DNA of 64,000 nucleotides from Marinomonas arctica. GTDB taxonomy: Bacteria; Pseudomonadota; Gammaproteobacteria; Pseudomonadales; Marinomonadaceae. The notes below the pieces were generated by a model. The model saw only the letters and a list, made by a program, of their open reading frames with translations. It was not told the origin of the DNA and did no database searches. The translations under genes were made by a program, and so were the position numbers. Numbering within the stretch: the stretch's first letter is position 1; each line of letters starts with the position of its first letter. Of this stretch, positions 17,263 to 27,109 are shown one piece after another. Where the stretch lies: the NCBI RefSeq assembly GCF_003259225.1, contig NZ_QHJF01000016.1, forward strand, positions 1-64,000, read 5' to 3'.

Positions 17263-17874
17263 ATGACGTTAAAACACAAATTCCGCATTATCTTCACAGC
17301 CTTTTTGTCAATCATCACCTTAGTCGCGCTCTGCTCGGCCGCTTTATTGATGAGCAGTACCACCTACGCAAAAGATCACGATGATTATAAAGAGAACCAA
17401 ATGATACTCTTAGCACTCAAATCCAGCCCAATCTCTCTGGATAGCATCCTAGCGACATTTAAAACCGACTATCCTTCGATTGTTACCGAAATCGAACTGG
17501 ATGAGGAAGACAATATATTGCTGTATGAGATAAAAGGCATCGACCTAGAAGAAGGCACAAGATACAAAGCGCACTATGCATTGCACAACGGAGAGAAAAT
17601 AAGCAGTCATTCAAAATCATTGCGTTTCATGGGCTTTAATAAATTAGACGAGCATGACTTAGCGGCGCTAGAAACCGTAAAAAACCAAGGCATTTCTATC
17701 CAAGATGCTATCGCACTGACGAATCTACCAGAAGGTTCGTATATTGAGTCTATCGAGCTAGAACGCAAACGAGGATTAACATTTTATGAGGTCAAATCAA
17801 TAGGGCCATCCGGTTCGACAAAAATACTCATTGACGCAAAATCTGGTGAAATCGTTCCCTCTTTGCGACGCTAA
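17263..17874 (+). CDS. Exported PepSY-domain protein
   Basis: In this 203-aa protein a long N-terminal hydrophobic segment (about 9-33) ends near TTYAKD, so it is exported or membrane-anchored. Two PepSY-like repeats follow: one around residues 55-95 (DSILATFKTDYPSIVTEIEL, then LLYEIKG) and one around 145-200 (SIQDAIALTNLPEGSYIESI, then TFYEVKS and KILIDAKSGEIV). PepSY modules inhibit proteases or act as envelope sensors. The gene is first in a five-gene series ending in a two-component system, so it may tune signalling or pump assembly. Confidence 0.85.
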   Translation: MTLKHKFRIIFTAFLSIITLVALCSAALLMSSTTYAKDHDDYKENQMILLALKSSPISLDSILATFKTDYPSIVTEIELDEEDNILLYEIKGIDLEEGTRYKAHYALHNGEKISSHSKSLRFMGFNKLDEHDLAALETVKNQGISIQDAIALTNLPEGSYIESIELERKRGLTFYEVKSIGPSGSTKILIDAKSGEIVPSLRR

Positions 17875-17937
17875 AGACGTCGCAATCGAAGATAAAACTC
17901 GGTGACATATCGTTCACTCATGCATGGAAAGTTGATG

Positions 17938-19020
17938 ATGACAAACATACTAAAATACCTACTTGTTCCTACTGCAATCACTGTTGCACTGTGCTCTGCA
18001 AGCGTCGCGTTAGCTAGAACCGCCTCTATTGTTCAATTAGAACCCGTGACTCAAAAGACGATTGTGAATGAAATCGACCTTGTCGGCACCATCAATGCAA
18101 TAGAAGCCTCAACCTTATCTTCCTACGTTTCAGGTATCGTCAAAACAGTCCATGTCAAAGAAGGCGATGCGGTGAAAAAAGGCGATACACTGCTTTCTTT
18201 AGACGACGAATTGACGCGTTTTGAACATCAAAAAGCCGTCAGCAGCGTCAACGAAGCCAATATCCGCTTTGCAGAAGCTAAACGCCTTTTAAAAGAAGCC
18301 GAATCATTACAAGCGGGTCGTGACATTAGTATCACCGAAGTCCAAAGCCGAAAAAGTAATGTACAGTTGCTGCAGTCGCAGGTGGCTCAGTTACAAGCTG
18401 AAGAGTCACGCTTACGCGCATTATTGAGTCAACACCACTTACGAGCACCCTACTCAGGGATTATTTCTGAACGCTTTATTCATGTCGGAGAATGGGCAGC
18501 ACAAGGTGTTCAAATGTTTGCTCTAACAGACGACAGTGGCTTAACCGCCGACTTCCGTATTCCAGAACACTATTACGCCAAAATATCCACTCGAGCCGCC
18601 ATTACCTTGGATTGTAACGGCCAGAAAATAGCGTCAACAATCACTCATCAGGTTCCGGTCAGCGACCGTATTTCTCGCACCTTTTTGATCAAAACCGATG
18701 TCTCGGCGTGCAATAATTTTTTACCTGGGGTATCCGTCAAAGCGACACTAAAACTACCGAACGCTGAAACGGGATTACTGATTAATCGCGATGCAATCAA
18801 TCGTTATCCAAATGGTCGCACCACCGTTTGGGTCGCCAGTAAACACGATGAAGAAGGACACTATATTGTGTCAGAAAAGGCCGTCACTCCGGGAACTTAC
18901 ATGAATAATACGGTCGAAGTACTAGACTCTGAATTACAACAGGATCAACTGATTGTTACTCGGGGAAACGAAGGCCTTATGGAAGGCAATGTCGTGCGTG
19001 TCGCTGATTCTGGAGCATAA
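17938..19020 (+). CDS. RND efflux periplasmic adaptor (membrane fusion protein)
   Basis: The protein is about 360 aa with an N-terminal signal (ILKYLLVPTAITVALCSASV) and no lipobox. The lipoyl/biotinyl half-motifs (GIVKTVHVKEGDAVKKGDTL, and later LRAPYSGIISERFIHVGEWA) enclose a coiled-coil hairpin, followed by a beta-barrel domain. It bridges the inner-membrane pump to an outer-membrane channel. The start is uncertain: ATGs at 17935 and 17938 follow GGAAAG, and a GTG at 17902 is also possible. It ends 2 bp before the pump gene. No outer-membrane channel gene is present here. Confidence 0.92.
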   Translation: MTNILKYLLVPTAITVALCSASVALARTASIVQLEPVTQKTIVNEIDLVGTINAIEASTLSSYVSGIVKTVHVKEGDAVKKGDTLLSLDDELTRFEHQKAVSSVNEANIRFAEAKRLLKEAESLQAGRDISITEVQSRKSNVQLLQSQVAQLQAEESRLRALLSQHHLRAPYSGIISERFIHVGEWAAQGVQMFALTDDSGLTADFRIPEHYYAKISTRAAITLDCNGQKIASTITHQVPVSDRISRTFLIKTDVSACNNFLPGVSVKATLKLPNAETGLLINRDAINRYPNGRTTVWVASKHDEEGHYIVSEKAVTPGTYMNNTVEVLDSELQQDQLIVTRGNEGLMEGNVVRVADSGA

Positions 19021-19022
19021 TC

Positions 19023-22000
19023 ATGTTTTCTTTTTTATTACGTAACGGCATTCTTGTCGCCGTTATGGCTTGCATGCTGATTATTCTGGGAAGCGCTGCC
19101 GTACTCAAAGCGCCGGTACAAATGGTTCCTGATGTTGAAGTCCGAACGATTACTGTCGAAACCAATTGGCGAGGTGCCACACCACAGGATGTCGAAAAAG
19201 ACATCCTCATCGAGCAAGAACAATACTTACGCAATTTACCTGGACTTCAGCAAATGACAGCGCTTGCTGAAAGTGGCCGGGCCAGAATAGAACTGTCTTT
19301 TCCTTTTGATGTCGATATGACCGAAAAGCTGGTTTTGGTGAATGGTGCCCTTAGTCAAGTTCGCTCTTATCCTGCTAATGTCGATCAGCCTCGTGTCGTC
19401 TCTGCCGCCTTTTCAACTGAGGCTTTTCTGCGTTTCCATATTTCACCACTCGACAATAATCCCAAAGCAGTTGAAATCGAACGTATGGCGGATTTTGTCG
19501 ATGATCGAGTCAGACCGCTTATGGAAGGCATAACTGGGGTATCTGAAGTCTCGGTTTATGGTGGTTCGAGCCAACAATTACAGGTTTTTGTTGATCAAAT
19601 GGCGCTATCACAACGAGGATTATCCTTAACAGACCTGCGTACTGCCATTAGCCGTCGTAACATGGATATGTCAGCAGGAGAAGTCGATTCAGGGAAGCGG
19701 CGGTATTTGCTCAGAACACTGGGACGCTTCGAAACACTTGAAGACGTAGAAAATCTTATTCTTGTTCGCCGAGGCGATAACATCATAAGGCTGGCCGACG
19801 TAGCCACCGTCGAGTTTGGCTTAGCTGACAGAAGAGCCATTTCCTATTTTAATGGCAACCGTGGCATTGGCCTTCAAGTGCGTCGAGAAAGTGGTGCCAA
19901 TGTGATTCAAATTAAACGCGATATGCTTGAAGAAATGGATACCATCAACCGCGAGATATTAGGCCCAGCGGGGATGAAAATGGTGATCACCTCAGATGAC
20001 GTGCGTTACGTTGAAGCGTCTGTGGTAAACGTACTCACCAATTTAGGTCTGGGGGCTATTTTTGCCACCATGGTGCTGTACCTATTTTTGCGCTCAAGCC
20101 GAGCGACTCTCATTGCCGTTGTGGGCATTCCACTCTGTACCTTAGCCGCGTTTCTGGGCTTGATGATCACTGGACGTACTATCAATGTCATCTCTCTTGC
20201 TGGTGTGGCATTCGCCATTGGCATGAGCGTCGACAACAGCATTGTGGTATTGGAAAACATTGAACGCTATCGGCGTTTAGGCTTAGACCGTTTCGAATCG
20301 GCTCTCAAAGGCGTTCGTGATGTCTGGTCGGCAGTATTAGCCTCTACGGCCTCCACCGTGCTGGTATTTTTGCCTATCTTGTTTATTGATGAAGAAGCCG
20401 GGCAAATCTACTCAGATATTGCCATTGCGGTCTCTGGTGCCATTATTGCCTCGATGATAGTCGCTGTCACCATTGTGCCTGTGCTGTGTGCTAACCTCGA
20501 TTTTTCGACTAAGAAAGAGGACACGTCCGCAGAAAAAGCCAAGCCATCCGTTATAGAACGCCTTGCTAGCCTCTGTGCGAGACTCGTAGCGACCTCTACT
20601 CGACGCCTTACCGTGATCTTTATGACCTGTGCGGTTTGCATTATCTCGTTACTCTATTTAACGCCGCCCGCAGAGTACTTGCCAGAAGGCGAAGAACCAA
20701 AAACCTTTGCGGTAATGAACCCCCCGCCAGGTTACAGCATGCAGGAAATGGCGCTGATCACTGAGCAAATAAAAGGGCATTTTTTACCGCATATTAATGC
20801 CTCACCAGAAGAGTATTTGGCCGGTAAAACAACGGTCCCGCCCTTGGCTCTGATTACGTTCAACGTCTCACCCACTCGTTTGTTTTCTATCGCTGAGCCC
20901 ATCGACCCAAATCACATTGATGCGTTGATGGATGAGTTGACACGGGTCTATCGCAGTTACCCAGGCATGCGAGCGTTTGCGTCTCGTGGTTCCATTATTT
21001 CCAGCAACAATGGCGGCACAAGAAGCATCAGTCTAGACATATCAGGCCCCGATCTTGGTACGATTTACACCACCGCCAACCACCTTTATGGACAGCTCTC
21101 GGAACACTTGGGGAATCCACGTATCCAAACACAACCCTCCTCACTCACCTTGGATCAACCTTTGATCCAAATGAAGCCCAATTGGGAGCGTGTTGAAGAG
21201 CTGGGGATGAACATGGAAACCCTTGGTTTTACTATTGCAGCACTCAACCAAGGCGCCTTCGTTGATGACTTTTTTCTCGAAGACGAAAAAATGGACATGT
21301 ATGTTTATGGCGCTGAGCGCCAAGCATCGGTTGCAGAGTTATCCAAGCGCATACTGCATACACCGACAGGTGGCGCTCTCCCTCTTTCTGAATTGGTGAC
21401 TATTGAAGAAACCGTCGGCACGAACACAGTAAGACGCATCAATGGTAACCGAACCGTGACGCTGAATGTTATTCCCCCCCGAAGCATGGCACTTGAGGAA
21501 GGTGTGGAAGCCGTGCAACAAAAGCTACTTGAACTGAGACAAGATGGGACCTTGCCAGAGACGGTGACGATTTCCATTTCAGGCGCAAGCGATCAGCTAA
21601 ACGCAACAAAAGCCGCCCTAATGGATAATTTTGTCATTGCTATTGCCATCATTTATTTGCTGTTAGTGGCTATTTTATCTAACTGGGTTTATCCCTTATT
21701 AATACTCACCACGATTCCAGTGGGCATTAGTGGTGGCATTATTGGTTTAGCTTTAATGAATGCTCTAGGAGGGTGGCTTCCCGTGCTGGGATTACCCGCC
21801 TTCTCCCAACCGTTTGATATGATCACCATGTTGGGCTTATTAATCTTAATGGGGACCGTTATTAATAACCCTATATTGATTATCGAAAGCGCGCGTCATC
21901 GTTTAAAAGAAACACACTGCACGATACAAGAAGCGGTCCAACAAGCCGTGGCCACACGCCTACGTCCTATTGCGATCACGACCATGACCACCATCTGTGG

Positions 22001-22181
22001 TTTAATACCGTTAGTATTTCTTCCGGGTGAGGGCTCTGAACTCTACCGAGGTGTTGGCATCATTGTATTATTTGGTTTACTCATTACCGCTTTTGTGACC
22101 GTTACTTTTTTACCAGCGATGACCATTTGGGTCTTTCAGTTGTCAGAAAAACGGCTCAACATAAAGAAAAACTCGCCTTAA
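19023..22181 (+). CDS. RND efflux permease, HAE1/AcrB superfamily
   Basis: This 1052-aa protein has the usual 12-helix architecture with two large periplasmic loops. The proton-relay helix 4 reads GMSVDNSIVVLENIERY: the first Asp of the AcrB DD pair is present (D404) and the second is Asn, as in many HAE1 members. The N-terminal APVQMVPDVEVRTI and WRGATPQDVEKDI blocks and the C-terminal GTVINNPILIIESARHR match the family. It should export hydrophobic or toxic compounds by proton antiport. Substrate is unknown. It is tightly coupled to the adaptor gene. Confidence 0.94.
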   Translation: MFSFLLRNGILVAVMACMLIILGSAAVLKAPVQMVPDVEVRTITVETNWRGATPQDVEKDILIEQEQYLRNLPGLQQMTALAESGRARIELSFPFDVDMTEKLVLVNGALSQVRSYPANVDQPRVVSAAFSTEAFLRFHISPLDNNPKAVEIERMADFVDDRVRPLMEGITGVSEVSVYGGSSQQLQVFVDQMALSQRGLSLTDLRTAISRRNMDMSAGEVDSGKRRYLLRTLGRFETLEDVENLILVRRGDNIIRLADVATVEFGLADRRAISYFNGNRGIGLQVRRESGANVIQIKRDMLEEMDTINREILGPAGMKMVITSDDVRYVEASVVNVLTNLGLGAIFATMVLYLFLRSSRATLIAVVGIPLCTLAAFLGLMITGRTINVISLAGVAFAIGMSVDNSIVVLENIERYRRLGLDRFESALKGVRDVWSAVLASTASTVLVFLPILFIDEEAGQIYSDIAIAVSGAIIASMIVAVTIVPVLCANLDFSTKKEDTSAEKAKPSVIERLASLCARLVATSTRRLTVIFMTCAVCIISLLYLTPPAEYLPEGEEPKTFAVMNPPPGYSMQEMALITEQIKGHFLPHINASPEEYLAGKTTVPPLALITFNVSPTRLFSIAEPIDPNHIDALMDELTRVYRSYPGMRAFASRGSIISSNNGGTRSISLDISGPDLGTIYTTANHLYGQLSEHLGNPRIQTQPSSLTLDQPLIQMKPNWERVEELGMNMETLGFTIAALNQGAFVDDFFLEDEKMDMYVYGAERQASVAELSKRILHTPTGGALPLSELVTIEETVGTNTVRRINGNRTVTLNVIPPRSMALEEGVEAVQQKLLELRQDGTLPETVTISISGASDQLNATKAALMDNFVIAIAIIYLLLVAILSNWVYPLLILTTIPVGISGGIIGLALMNALGGWLPVLGLPAFSQPFDMITMLGLLILMGTVINNPILIIESARHRLKETHCTIQEAVQQAVATRLRPIAITTMTTICGLIPLVFLPGEGSELYRGVGIIVLFGLLITAFVTVTFLPAMTIWVFQLSEKRLNIKKNSP

Positions 22182-22236
22182 TCGGCACAATAACAACAGC
22201 CTTTTAATAGTAGCCTCTTAATAATAGGAACAGACA

Positions 22237-22926
22237 GTGCGCATTTTGGTGGTTGAAGACGACCTTGTCACACAAGGATTTATTAAAAAAGGGCTGACTG
22301 AACACGGCTATCAAGTAGAGGTCGCCAGCAATGGTCAGGACGCTTTGTTTCAAGCATTGGAAATGGATTTCCAACTGATCATTCTGGACCGCATGCTACC
22401 CAAACTGGATGGTTTGACGGTTCTCAATACGTTACGCAGCGCAAATAAAACGCTGCCTGTCTTAATTCTGAGTGCGTTGGATTCTGTTGATGAACGAGTC
22501 AAAGGCCTACGTGAGGGCGGAGACGACTATCTTGTCAAACCATTTGCGTTTGCGGAGTTGCTTGCTCGTGTCGAGATACTGCTACGACGTCAGCCAATCT
22601 CCGCTTCGCCACAAAGCACCTTGATACAGGCCGCTGATCTAAAAATGAACCTACTGACACGACAAGTCTGGCGTGCTGGACGAGAGATCAGTTTACAGCC
22701 TAAAGAATTCCAAATCCTACGCTATTTGATGGAACACCCACAACAGGTGGTTACTCGCACCTTGTTATTCGAAGCGGTCTGGGATTATGACTTTGATCCA
22801 CAAACCAATGTGATTGACGTGCACGTAGCACGCTTACGAAAAAAGGTAGAAAACGATGACCTTCCCCCGATCCTTGAAACAATCCGTGGCGTTGGTTACC
22901 GGCTGGTTGACAAAACAACGAGCTAG
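22237..22926 (+). CDS. OmpR-family response regulator
   Basis: In this 229-aa protein the receiver domain has the acidic pair EDD (7-9), phospho-acceptor Asp51 (LIILDRMLPKLDG) and Lys about 101 (DYLVKPF). A winged-helix DNA-binding domain follows (LQPKEFQILRYLMEHPQQVV, then NVIDVHVARLRKKVE and IRGVGYRL). It is closest in style to QseB/PmrA-like regulators. It starts with GTG at 22237 behind TAGGAA. The partner kinase gene overlaps its 3' end by 71 bp, so the two are translationally coupled. It probably controls the upstream pump operon. Confidence 0.93.
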   Translation: MRILVVEDDLVTQGFIKKGLTEHGYQVEVASNGQDALFQALEMDFQLIILDRMLPKLDGLTVLNTLRSANKTLPVLILSALDSVDERVKGLREGGDDYLVKPFAFAELLARVEILLRRQPISASPQSTLIQAADLKMNLLTRQVWRAGREISLQPKEFQILRYLMEHPQQVVTRTLLFEAVWDYDFDPQTNVIDVHVARLRKKVENDDLPPILETIRGVGYRLVDKTTS

Positions 22927-24277
22927 CTTCGTTTGGCGCTTTACTCTGCTTTATACCGCGCTATTAATTACCTTGATAGCTGTGGCTTTTTTTGTGCTCT
23001 ACCAACTCAGTGTGGGGGAAATAAGCCGCAGCTATCAACAACAAATTCAGTTTATTACACAGCAACAACGCGTATTTAACCAACAAATGAGCCCGTCGGA
23101 ATACCTAACGCAATTTACCAATCAAGCCGAGCAATTAACCAACCTCATTCTCGCTTACGAAGATAAAAACGCCACCTATGGACGTTTAACAAGCTTGCCA
23201 AACCACATTGCCTCTTGCCCAGCACAAACTACTTTTCTGGTCGACAATACCAATGATCTACGCCTTTACTCTGGGTGTATTGAATCACTGTCAAACGGAC
23301 GTTTGTTGGTCGCATTTGATGATGAAAATTTGTATTTTCTGCAAACACAATTCCTTCGAGCTGGGGTATTGGCGTTACTGCTAACGCTAGGCTTAGGCAT
23401 ACTCTCTGGACGCTACTTATCGACACAATTTCTCAGCCGCATCAAACACATCAATGACACAGCAAAGATCATACAATCTGGAGATTTAGGCGCACGAGTC
23501 ACCGTCAGTGATCGTCAAGATGAATTCGACCTGCTTGCTGGCTACATCAACAGAATGCTCAATCAGCTCGAAGATTCTTTCCATGCCGTATCAGGCGTCA
23601 CCGACGCTATCGCCCATGATCTTAGAACACCACTTGGACGACTCCGCCTTCGCCTCGAAAGCCATTTAACGACGTTACCAGAACACCCGATTAACGAATC
23701 TCAGCTGCAAGAAATGCTAGAAGAATTAGACCATATCCTCACCACTTTCAGCGCCATGCTAGAGCTCAGCCGGTTGGAACACAAACAGGCCCATTCACAC
23801 TTTAATCTGGTCGATATCAACCAGGTCGCAGAAGATGTGATCGATCTAATCCAACCTTTAGCACAAGATAAGCAGCAAGCACTCTCTTTTATTGCTTCTC
23901 GCCCATGTTATTTACAGGGCGATAAAACGCTCATCTTTCGCGCTATGTTCAACGCCTTAGAAAATGCCTGTAAATACACGCCCTCTGGTGGCGTGATTGA
24001 ATTGCTTACCACCACCGCAGGTTTCATTGTTAAAGACAATGGACCGGGTATACCCGATGAATTTAAAGATCAAGTCTTACAGCGCCTATTTCGCTTAGAG
24101 TCCAGTCGTACCAGCCCAGGATATGGACTGGGATTTCCTCTCATCAAAGCCATCGCACAATTTCATCACGGAAAAATCGAACTAAAAGACAACCATCCAG
24201 GACTACAAGTTCATGTCACTCTGAACATGTCACATCCGATAGAGAATAAAAAGGATGCTGTCTGTTCAAAGTCATGA
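22856..24277 (+). CDS. Sensor histidine kinase
   Basis: This 473-aa protein has a membrane helix at about 28-50, a periplasmic sensor of roughly 115 residues, a second helix at about 163-185, HAMP, and then HisKA with the phospho-acceptor near His254 (DAIAHDLRTPLGRLRLRL). The ATPase domain has N-box NALENACKYTPSG, G1 VKDNGPGIPDE and G2 GYGLGFPLIKAI. The ATG at 22856 has AGGTAG 6 nt upstream, though it overlaps the regulator; a TTG at 22907 is the alternative. It should phosphorylate the preceding response regulator. Confidence 0.92.
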   Translation: MTFPRSLKQSVALVTGWLTKQRASFVWRFTLLYTALLITLIAVAFFVLYQLSVGEISRSYQQQIQFITQQQRVFNQQMSPSEYLTQFTNQAEQLTNLILAYEDKNATYGRLTSLPNHIASCPAQTTFLVDNTNDLRLYSGCIESLSNGRLLVAFDDENLYFLQTQFLRAGVLALLLTLGLGILSGRYLSTQFLSRIKHINDTAKIIQSGDLGARVTVSDRQDEFDLLAGYINRMLNQLEDSFHAVSGVTDAIAHDLRTPLGRLRLRLESHLTTLPEHPINESQLQEMLEELDHILTTFSAMLELSRLEHKQAHSHFNLVDINQVAEDVIDLIQPLAQDKQQALSFIASRPCYLQGDKTLIFRAMFNALENACKYTPSGGVIELLTTTAGFIVKDNGPGIPDEFKDQVLQRLFRLESSRTSPGYGLGFPLIKAIAQFHHGKIELKDNHPGLQVHVTLNMSHPIENKKDAVCSKS

Positions 24278-24399
24278 ACAGCTTAAGAAAGAGTAGAAGC
24301 TCAATGGGCAGCCTCTTTTCACTGTACATAAAGTGGTATAGATTCTGTCAGCTTTAGGGTTAAATGCCGATCAAGCTATTCAAATATTGGGAAGTAATA

Positions 24400-25326
24400 A
24401 TGAATCGTTCCAGCAATACTATCGGCAGTATCGAGCTCATCCTAGCCATGATACTGTCTGGCACCATCGGCTATTTTGTTATCAGTTCAGGTCAAGCCTT
24501 TTGGAATGTGGTGTTTTTCCGCTGCGTCATCGGGGCGGTTGTTCTAGGTGGCTATGCTTATTATGCGGGATTCATTCGTCGAGAATACTTCCAACGTAGC
24601 GTCTTGTTGATGATTATTTTGGGTGGTATCACCTTGGTAGGAAACTGGATATTTCTGTTTGCCTCGTTCAATTACATTCCCTTTTCTATCGCCACTGTGG
24701 CTTACCATATGCAGCCGTTATTTTTAGTACTAACAGGTGCGTTAATCACCAAAGAGAAACTGTCTGGCAGCTTATTGTTTTGGCTCGCCTTGGCGTTTAT
24801 CGGACTATTTTTAATCGTAGAACTGGATCGGAACGAGATAAGCGCACTCTTCTCAGGTGAAGCAAGCAGCGACGGTTCTTCTGCATTATTTGGCTTATTA
24901 CTCGCTTTGGGAGCCGCACTACTTTATACCGTGACCACGCTTGTGACGAAAAAAGTCAGCCAAGTGCCCTCCACTTTTGTGGCGTTGATACAGGTTATCG
25001 TGGGTGTTTTTATGCTCCTACCCTTTGCCGATTTTGACAATTTACCCACACAAACCAGTCAGTGGATCGATCTCTTGATTCTCGGTGCCGTTCTCACAGG
25101 GTTTATGTACATTATTATGTACGACAGCTTTCAAAAATTACCCACCAGCTTGATTGCCTTGCTGTCGTTTATTTATCCGATCACGGCTTTGTTCGTCGAT
25201 CACTTTGCTTTTTCGACCCACATTAGCCTGACACAAATACTCGGTGTCATACTGATATTACTGGCAGCGAGTGCGGTGAAATTTAATTGGGCCTTTTCAC
25301 GACATAAGAGCGAAAAAGTAAAATAG
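24400..25326 (+). CDS. EamA/DMT family transporter
   Basis: The protein is 308 aa from the ATG at 24400 (GGGAAG 5 nt upstream; codons back to 24364 are open but lack a site). It has ten hydrophobic segments arranged as two EamA repeats, including AFWNVVFFRCVIGAVVLGGY and the second-half LGAALLYTVTTLVTKKVS. Drug/metabolite transporters export small metabolites or amino acids; the substrate is unknown. It is 9 bp from the ABM gene, a likely two-gene operon. Confidence 0.9.
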   Translation: MNRSSNTIGSIELILAMILSGTIGYFVISSGQAFWNVVFFRCVIGAVVLGGYAYYAGFIRREYFQRSVLLMIILGGITLVGNWIFLFASFNYIPFSIATVAYHMQPLFLVLTGALITKEKLSGSLLFWLALAFIGLFLIVELDRNEISALFSGEASSDGSSALFGLLLALGAALLYTVTTLVTKKVSQVPSTFVALIQVIVGVFMLLPFADFDNLPTQTSQWIDLLILGAVLTGFMYIIMYDSFQKLPTSLIALLSFIYPITALFVDHFAFSTHISLTQILGVILILLAASAVKFNWAFSRHKSEKVK

Positions 25327-25335
25327 GAAAAAATC

Positions 25336-25626
25336 ATGTCAAAAGTAACCCTCAGCGGCCATATTGAAGTGCCAACAGAAGATCTCGATTCAGTGTTAGC
25401 AGAACTGCCAAACCACATTGCGCTGACCCAAGCCGAGGCGGGCTGTATGACGTTTAAGGTCACTCAGGACAGCGGCAATCCACAGCGCTTTGAGGTGTAT
25501 GAAGAATTCACTGACAGAGCCGCATTTGAGAGGCATCAAACCAGAGTGAAAGCATCTTATTGGGGTGAAGTGACAAAAAATGTTGAACGATTTTATAGCA
25601 TCACAGATCATTCCGTTGAGCAATAA
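25336..25626 (+). CDS. Antibiotic biosynthesis monooxygenase (ABM) domain protein
   Basis: This 96-aa protein has the single ferredoxin-like ABM fold: TLSGHIEVPTEDLDSVLAEL, then EAGCMTFKVTQDSGNPQRFE, then VYEEFTDRAAFERHQTR. Family members include YgiN-type quinol monooxygenases. The pattern EAGCxxFxV...F.xYExxxDxxAFxxHxxS is well matched. It overlaps no neighbour and follows the DMT transporter closely. It starts at the ATG at 25336 behind TAGGAAAA. The exact reaction is not predictable. Confidence 0.88.
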   Translation: MSKVTLSGHIEVPTEDLDSVLAELPNHIALTQAEAGCMTFKVTQDSGNPQRFEVYEEFTDRAAFERHQTRVKASYWGEVTKNVERFYSITDHSVEQ

Positions 25627-25657
25627 AAAACCAGCGCCGAGTAACAACGCTGGTTTT
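25627..25657. terminator. Bidirectional intrinsic terminator
   Basis: AAAACCAGCG (25627-25636) and CGCTGGTTTT (25648-25657) form a perfect 10-bp stem with an 11-nt loop. A and T runs on either side let it serve both the ABM gene and the convergent dps gene. Confidence 0.85.
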
Positions 25658-25714
25658 AGAGATGAGTTGTAAATCTATCGCTTTAAGCCTCAAGGCTTAA
25701 TCACTTAATGAATG

Positions 25715-26185
25715 CTAAGCTTGGGTCGCTCTTAGCATCCATGCCGTTTTTTCATGCACTCGCATACGATCAGAGACCAAAGACGCGGTAGATTCGTCAT
25801 CAGCCTCTTGGGCAACTTTTAGTACCTTACGTGCGGTTTTGACAACTTGCTCATGCCCTTTGGTTAAATATTTTACCATCTCAGCCGAAGTTGGCACCCC
25901 ATCTACTTCCTTAATGGAGCTCAATTCAGCAAAGGCTTTGTAGGTACCTGGCGCCGCAACGTCCAAAGTACGAATACGTTCTGCAATATCATCAACAGCA
26001 AGCGCTAGCTCTTGATAGTGCTCTTCAAACATTAAATGCAATTCGCGAAATTGAGGACCCGTAATGTTCCAATGAAAATTATGTGTTTGCAGATACAAAG
26101 TATAAGTATCCGCTAAAAGACGCTTGAGCCCATCAGAAATCTCCGCTCTATTTTTTTTGCTTATTCCTATATCGATGTCGGTCAT
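25715..26185 (-). CDS. dps: Dps family ferritin-like DNA-protection protein
   Basis: This 156-aa protein is normal length for Dps. The ferroxidase site is intact at the subunit interface: [20 protein letters not shown] supplies the His pair, and [20 protein letters not shown] supplies the Asp/Glu ligands. The C-terminal helix ends [18 protein letters not shown]. Dps oxidises Fe(II) with peroxide, stores iron and binds DNA in starvation or oxidative stress. A short basic N-terminus (KKNRAE) is present. It is monocistronic. Confidence 0.94.
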   Translation of the reverse strand: MTDIDIGISKKNRAEISDGLKRLLADTYTLYLQTHNFHWNITGPQFRELHLMFEEHYQELALAVDDIAERIRTLDVAAPGTYKAFAELSSIKEVDGVPTSAEMVKYLTKGHEQVVKTARKVLKVAQEADDESTASLVSDRMRVHEKTAWMLRATQA

Positions 26186-26469
26186 GTTATTACCTCATAT
26201 TTAAAATTGTGATAACTCCTTCATGACCACTGCAGAATACAACGAACTGCAGTGCATCATTTATTTCAAGCTTTGCCAGTATTGCACACGATGCTGGGAT
26301 GATCACCTGTGCTGGCGTATTTATATTATTACAGTAAAACAATCCGCTTCGAAACCCACGAATTTCTAGGAAACAAGGAGATAATAAGGGAAGAAAATGA
26401 TTATTCTCTTAGAATAAAATGTTCATATATGAAGCCAAAGGCGGTATTTTTCTTACCATACACAAGCGC

Positions 26470-27057
26470 CTAAACAGCATTTTTTGTCCAATCAAAATCC
26501 ATCTGTCGCGCGGTTTTTTCAGCGAGTGAAAGGCTATGAAGCCGACTCACAAGATGCAAACTCATATCGATGCCTGCCGAAATACCCGCAGACGTGACCA
26601 CATCACCAGCATCCACCCAACGCACACCGTCCACCACATCCAACGTTGGAAATTGCGCCCTTAAATCCGCAATGTCCTCCCAATGGGTAGTCACTTGTTG
26701 CCCTTGAAATAACTCCGCTTTTGCAAGTAAAAATGCCCCCGTGCAAACAGACGCAACCAAACTGGCTTGTTGAGCTTGTTGATGAATCCAGCTGATCACC
26801 TTAGGTTTGTGAATTTCTTCAGTGTGATCACCACCCACGACGATAAAGACATCAATCTGAGGATGATTGTGAAAACCATAATCCGGCACCACTTTATACC
26901 CCGCCCTAGCGACAATGGTGTCACCCGACTCACCGATTAGAAACACATTAAACGGTGTATCGTTTTGGCAAACACGTGAAGCGGTTGTAAACACCTCAAA
27001 TGGGCCGGAGAAATCCAATACTTCCGCTTTATCATAAAGATAAATACCGACATTCAT
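26470..27057 (-). CDS. DJ-1/PfpI family protein
   Basis: This 195-aa protein has the class-I glutamine amidotransferase-like fold: GIYLYDKAEVLDFSGPFEVF, the GG strand FIVVGG, then the nucleophile elbow ASVCTGAFLLAKA (Cys about 104) and a late TSAGISAGIDM. This matches the GlxA-N-terminal/DJ-1 group without an AraC HTH domain. Members act as isonitrile hydratases, glyoxalases or chaperones; I cannot choose. It is 52 bp downstream of the LysR gene on the same strand. Confidence 0.88.
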   Translation of the reverse strand: MNVGIYLYDKAEVLDFSGPFEVFTTASRVCQNDTPFNVFLIGESGDTIVARAGYKVVPDYGFHNHPQIDVFIVVGGDHTEEIHKPKVISWIHQQAQQASLVASVCTGAFLLAKAELFQGQQVTTHWEDIADLRAQFPTLDVVDGVRWVDAGDVVTSAGISAGIDMSLHLVSRLHSLSLAEKTARQMDFDWTKNAV

Positions 27058-27109
27058 ACGTTAGACTCCTTTGAAAAGACACACTCAATGTACATTTAAG
27101 TCTTGCGCA

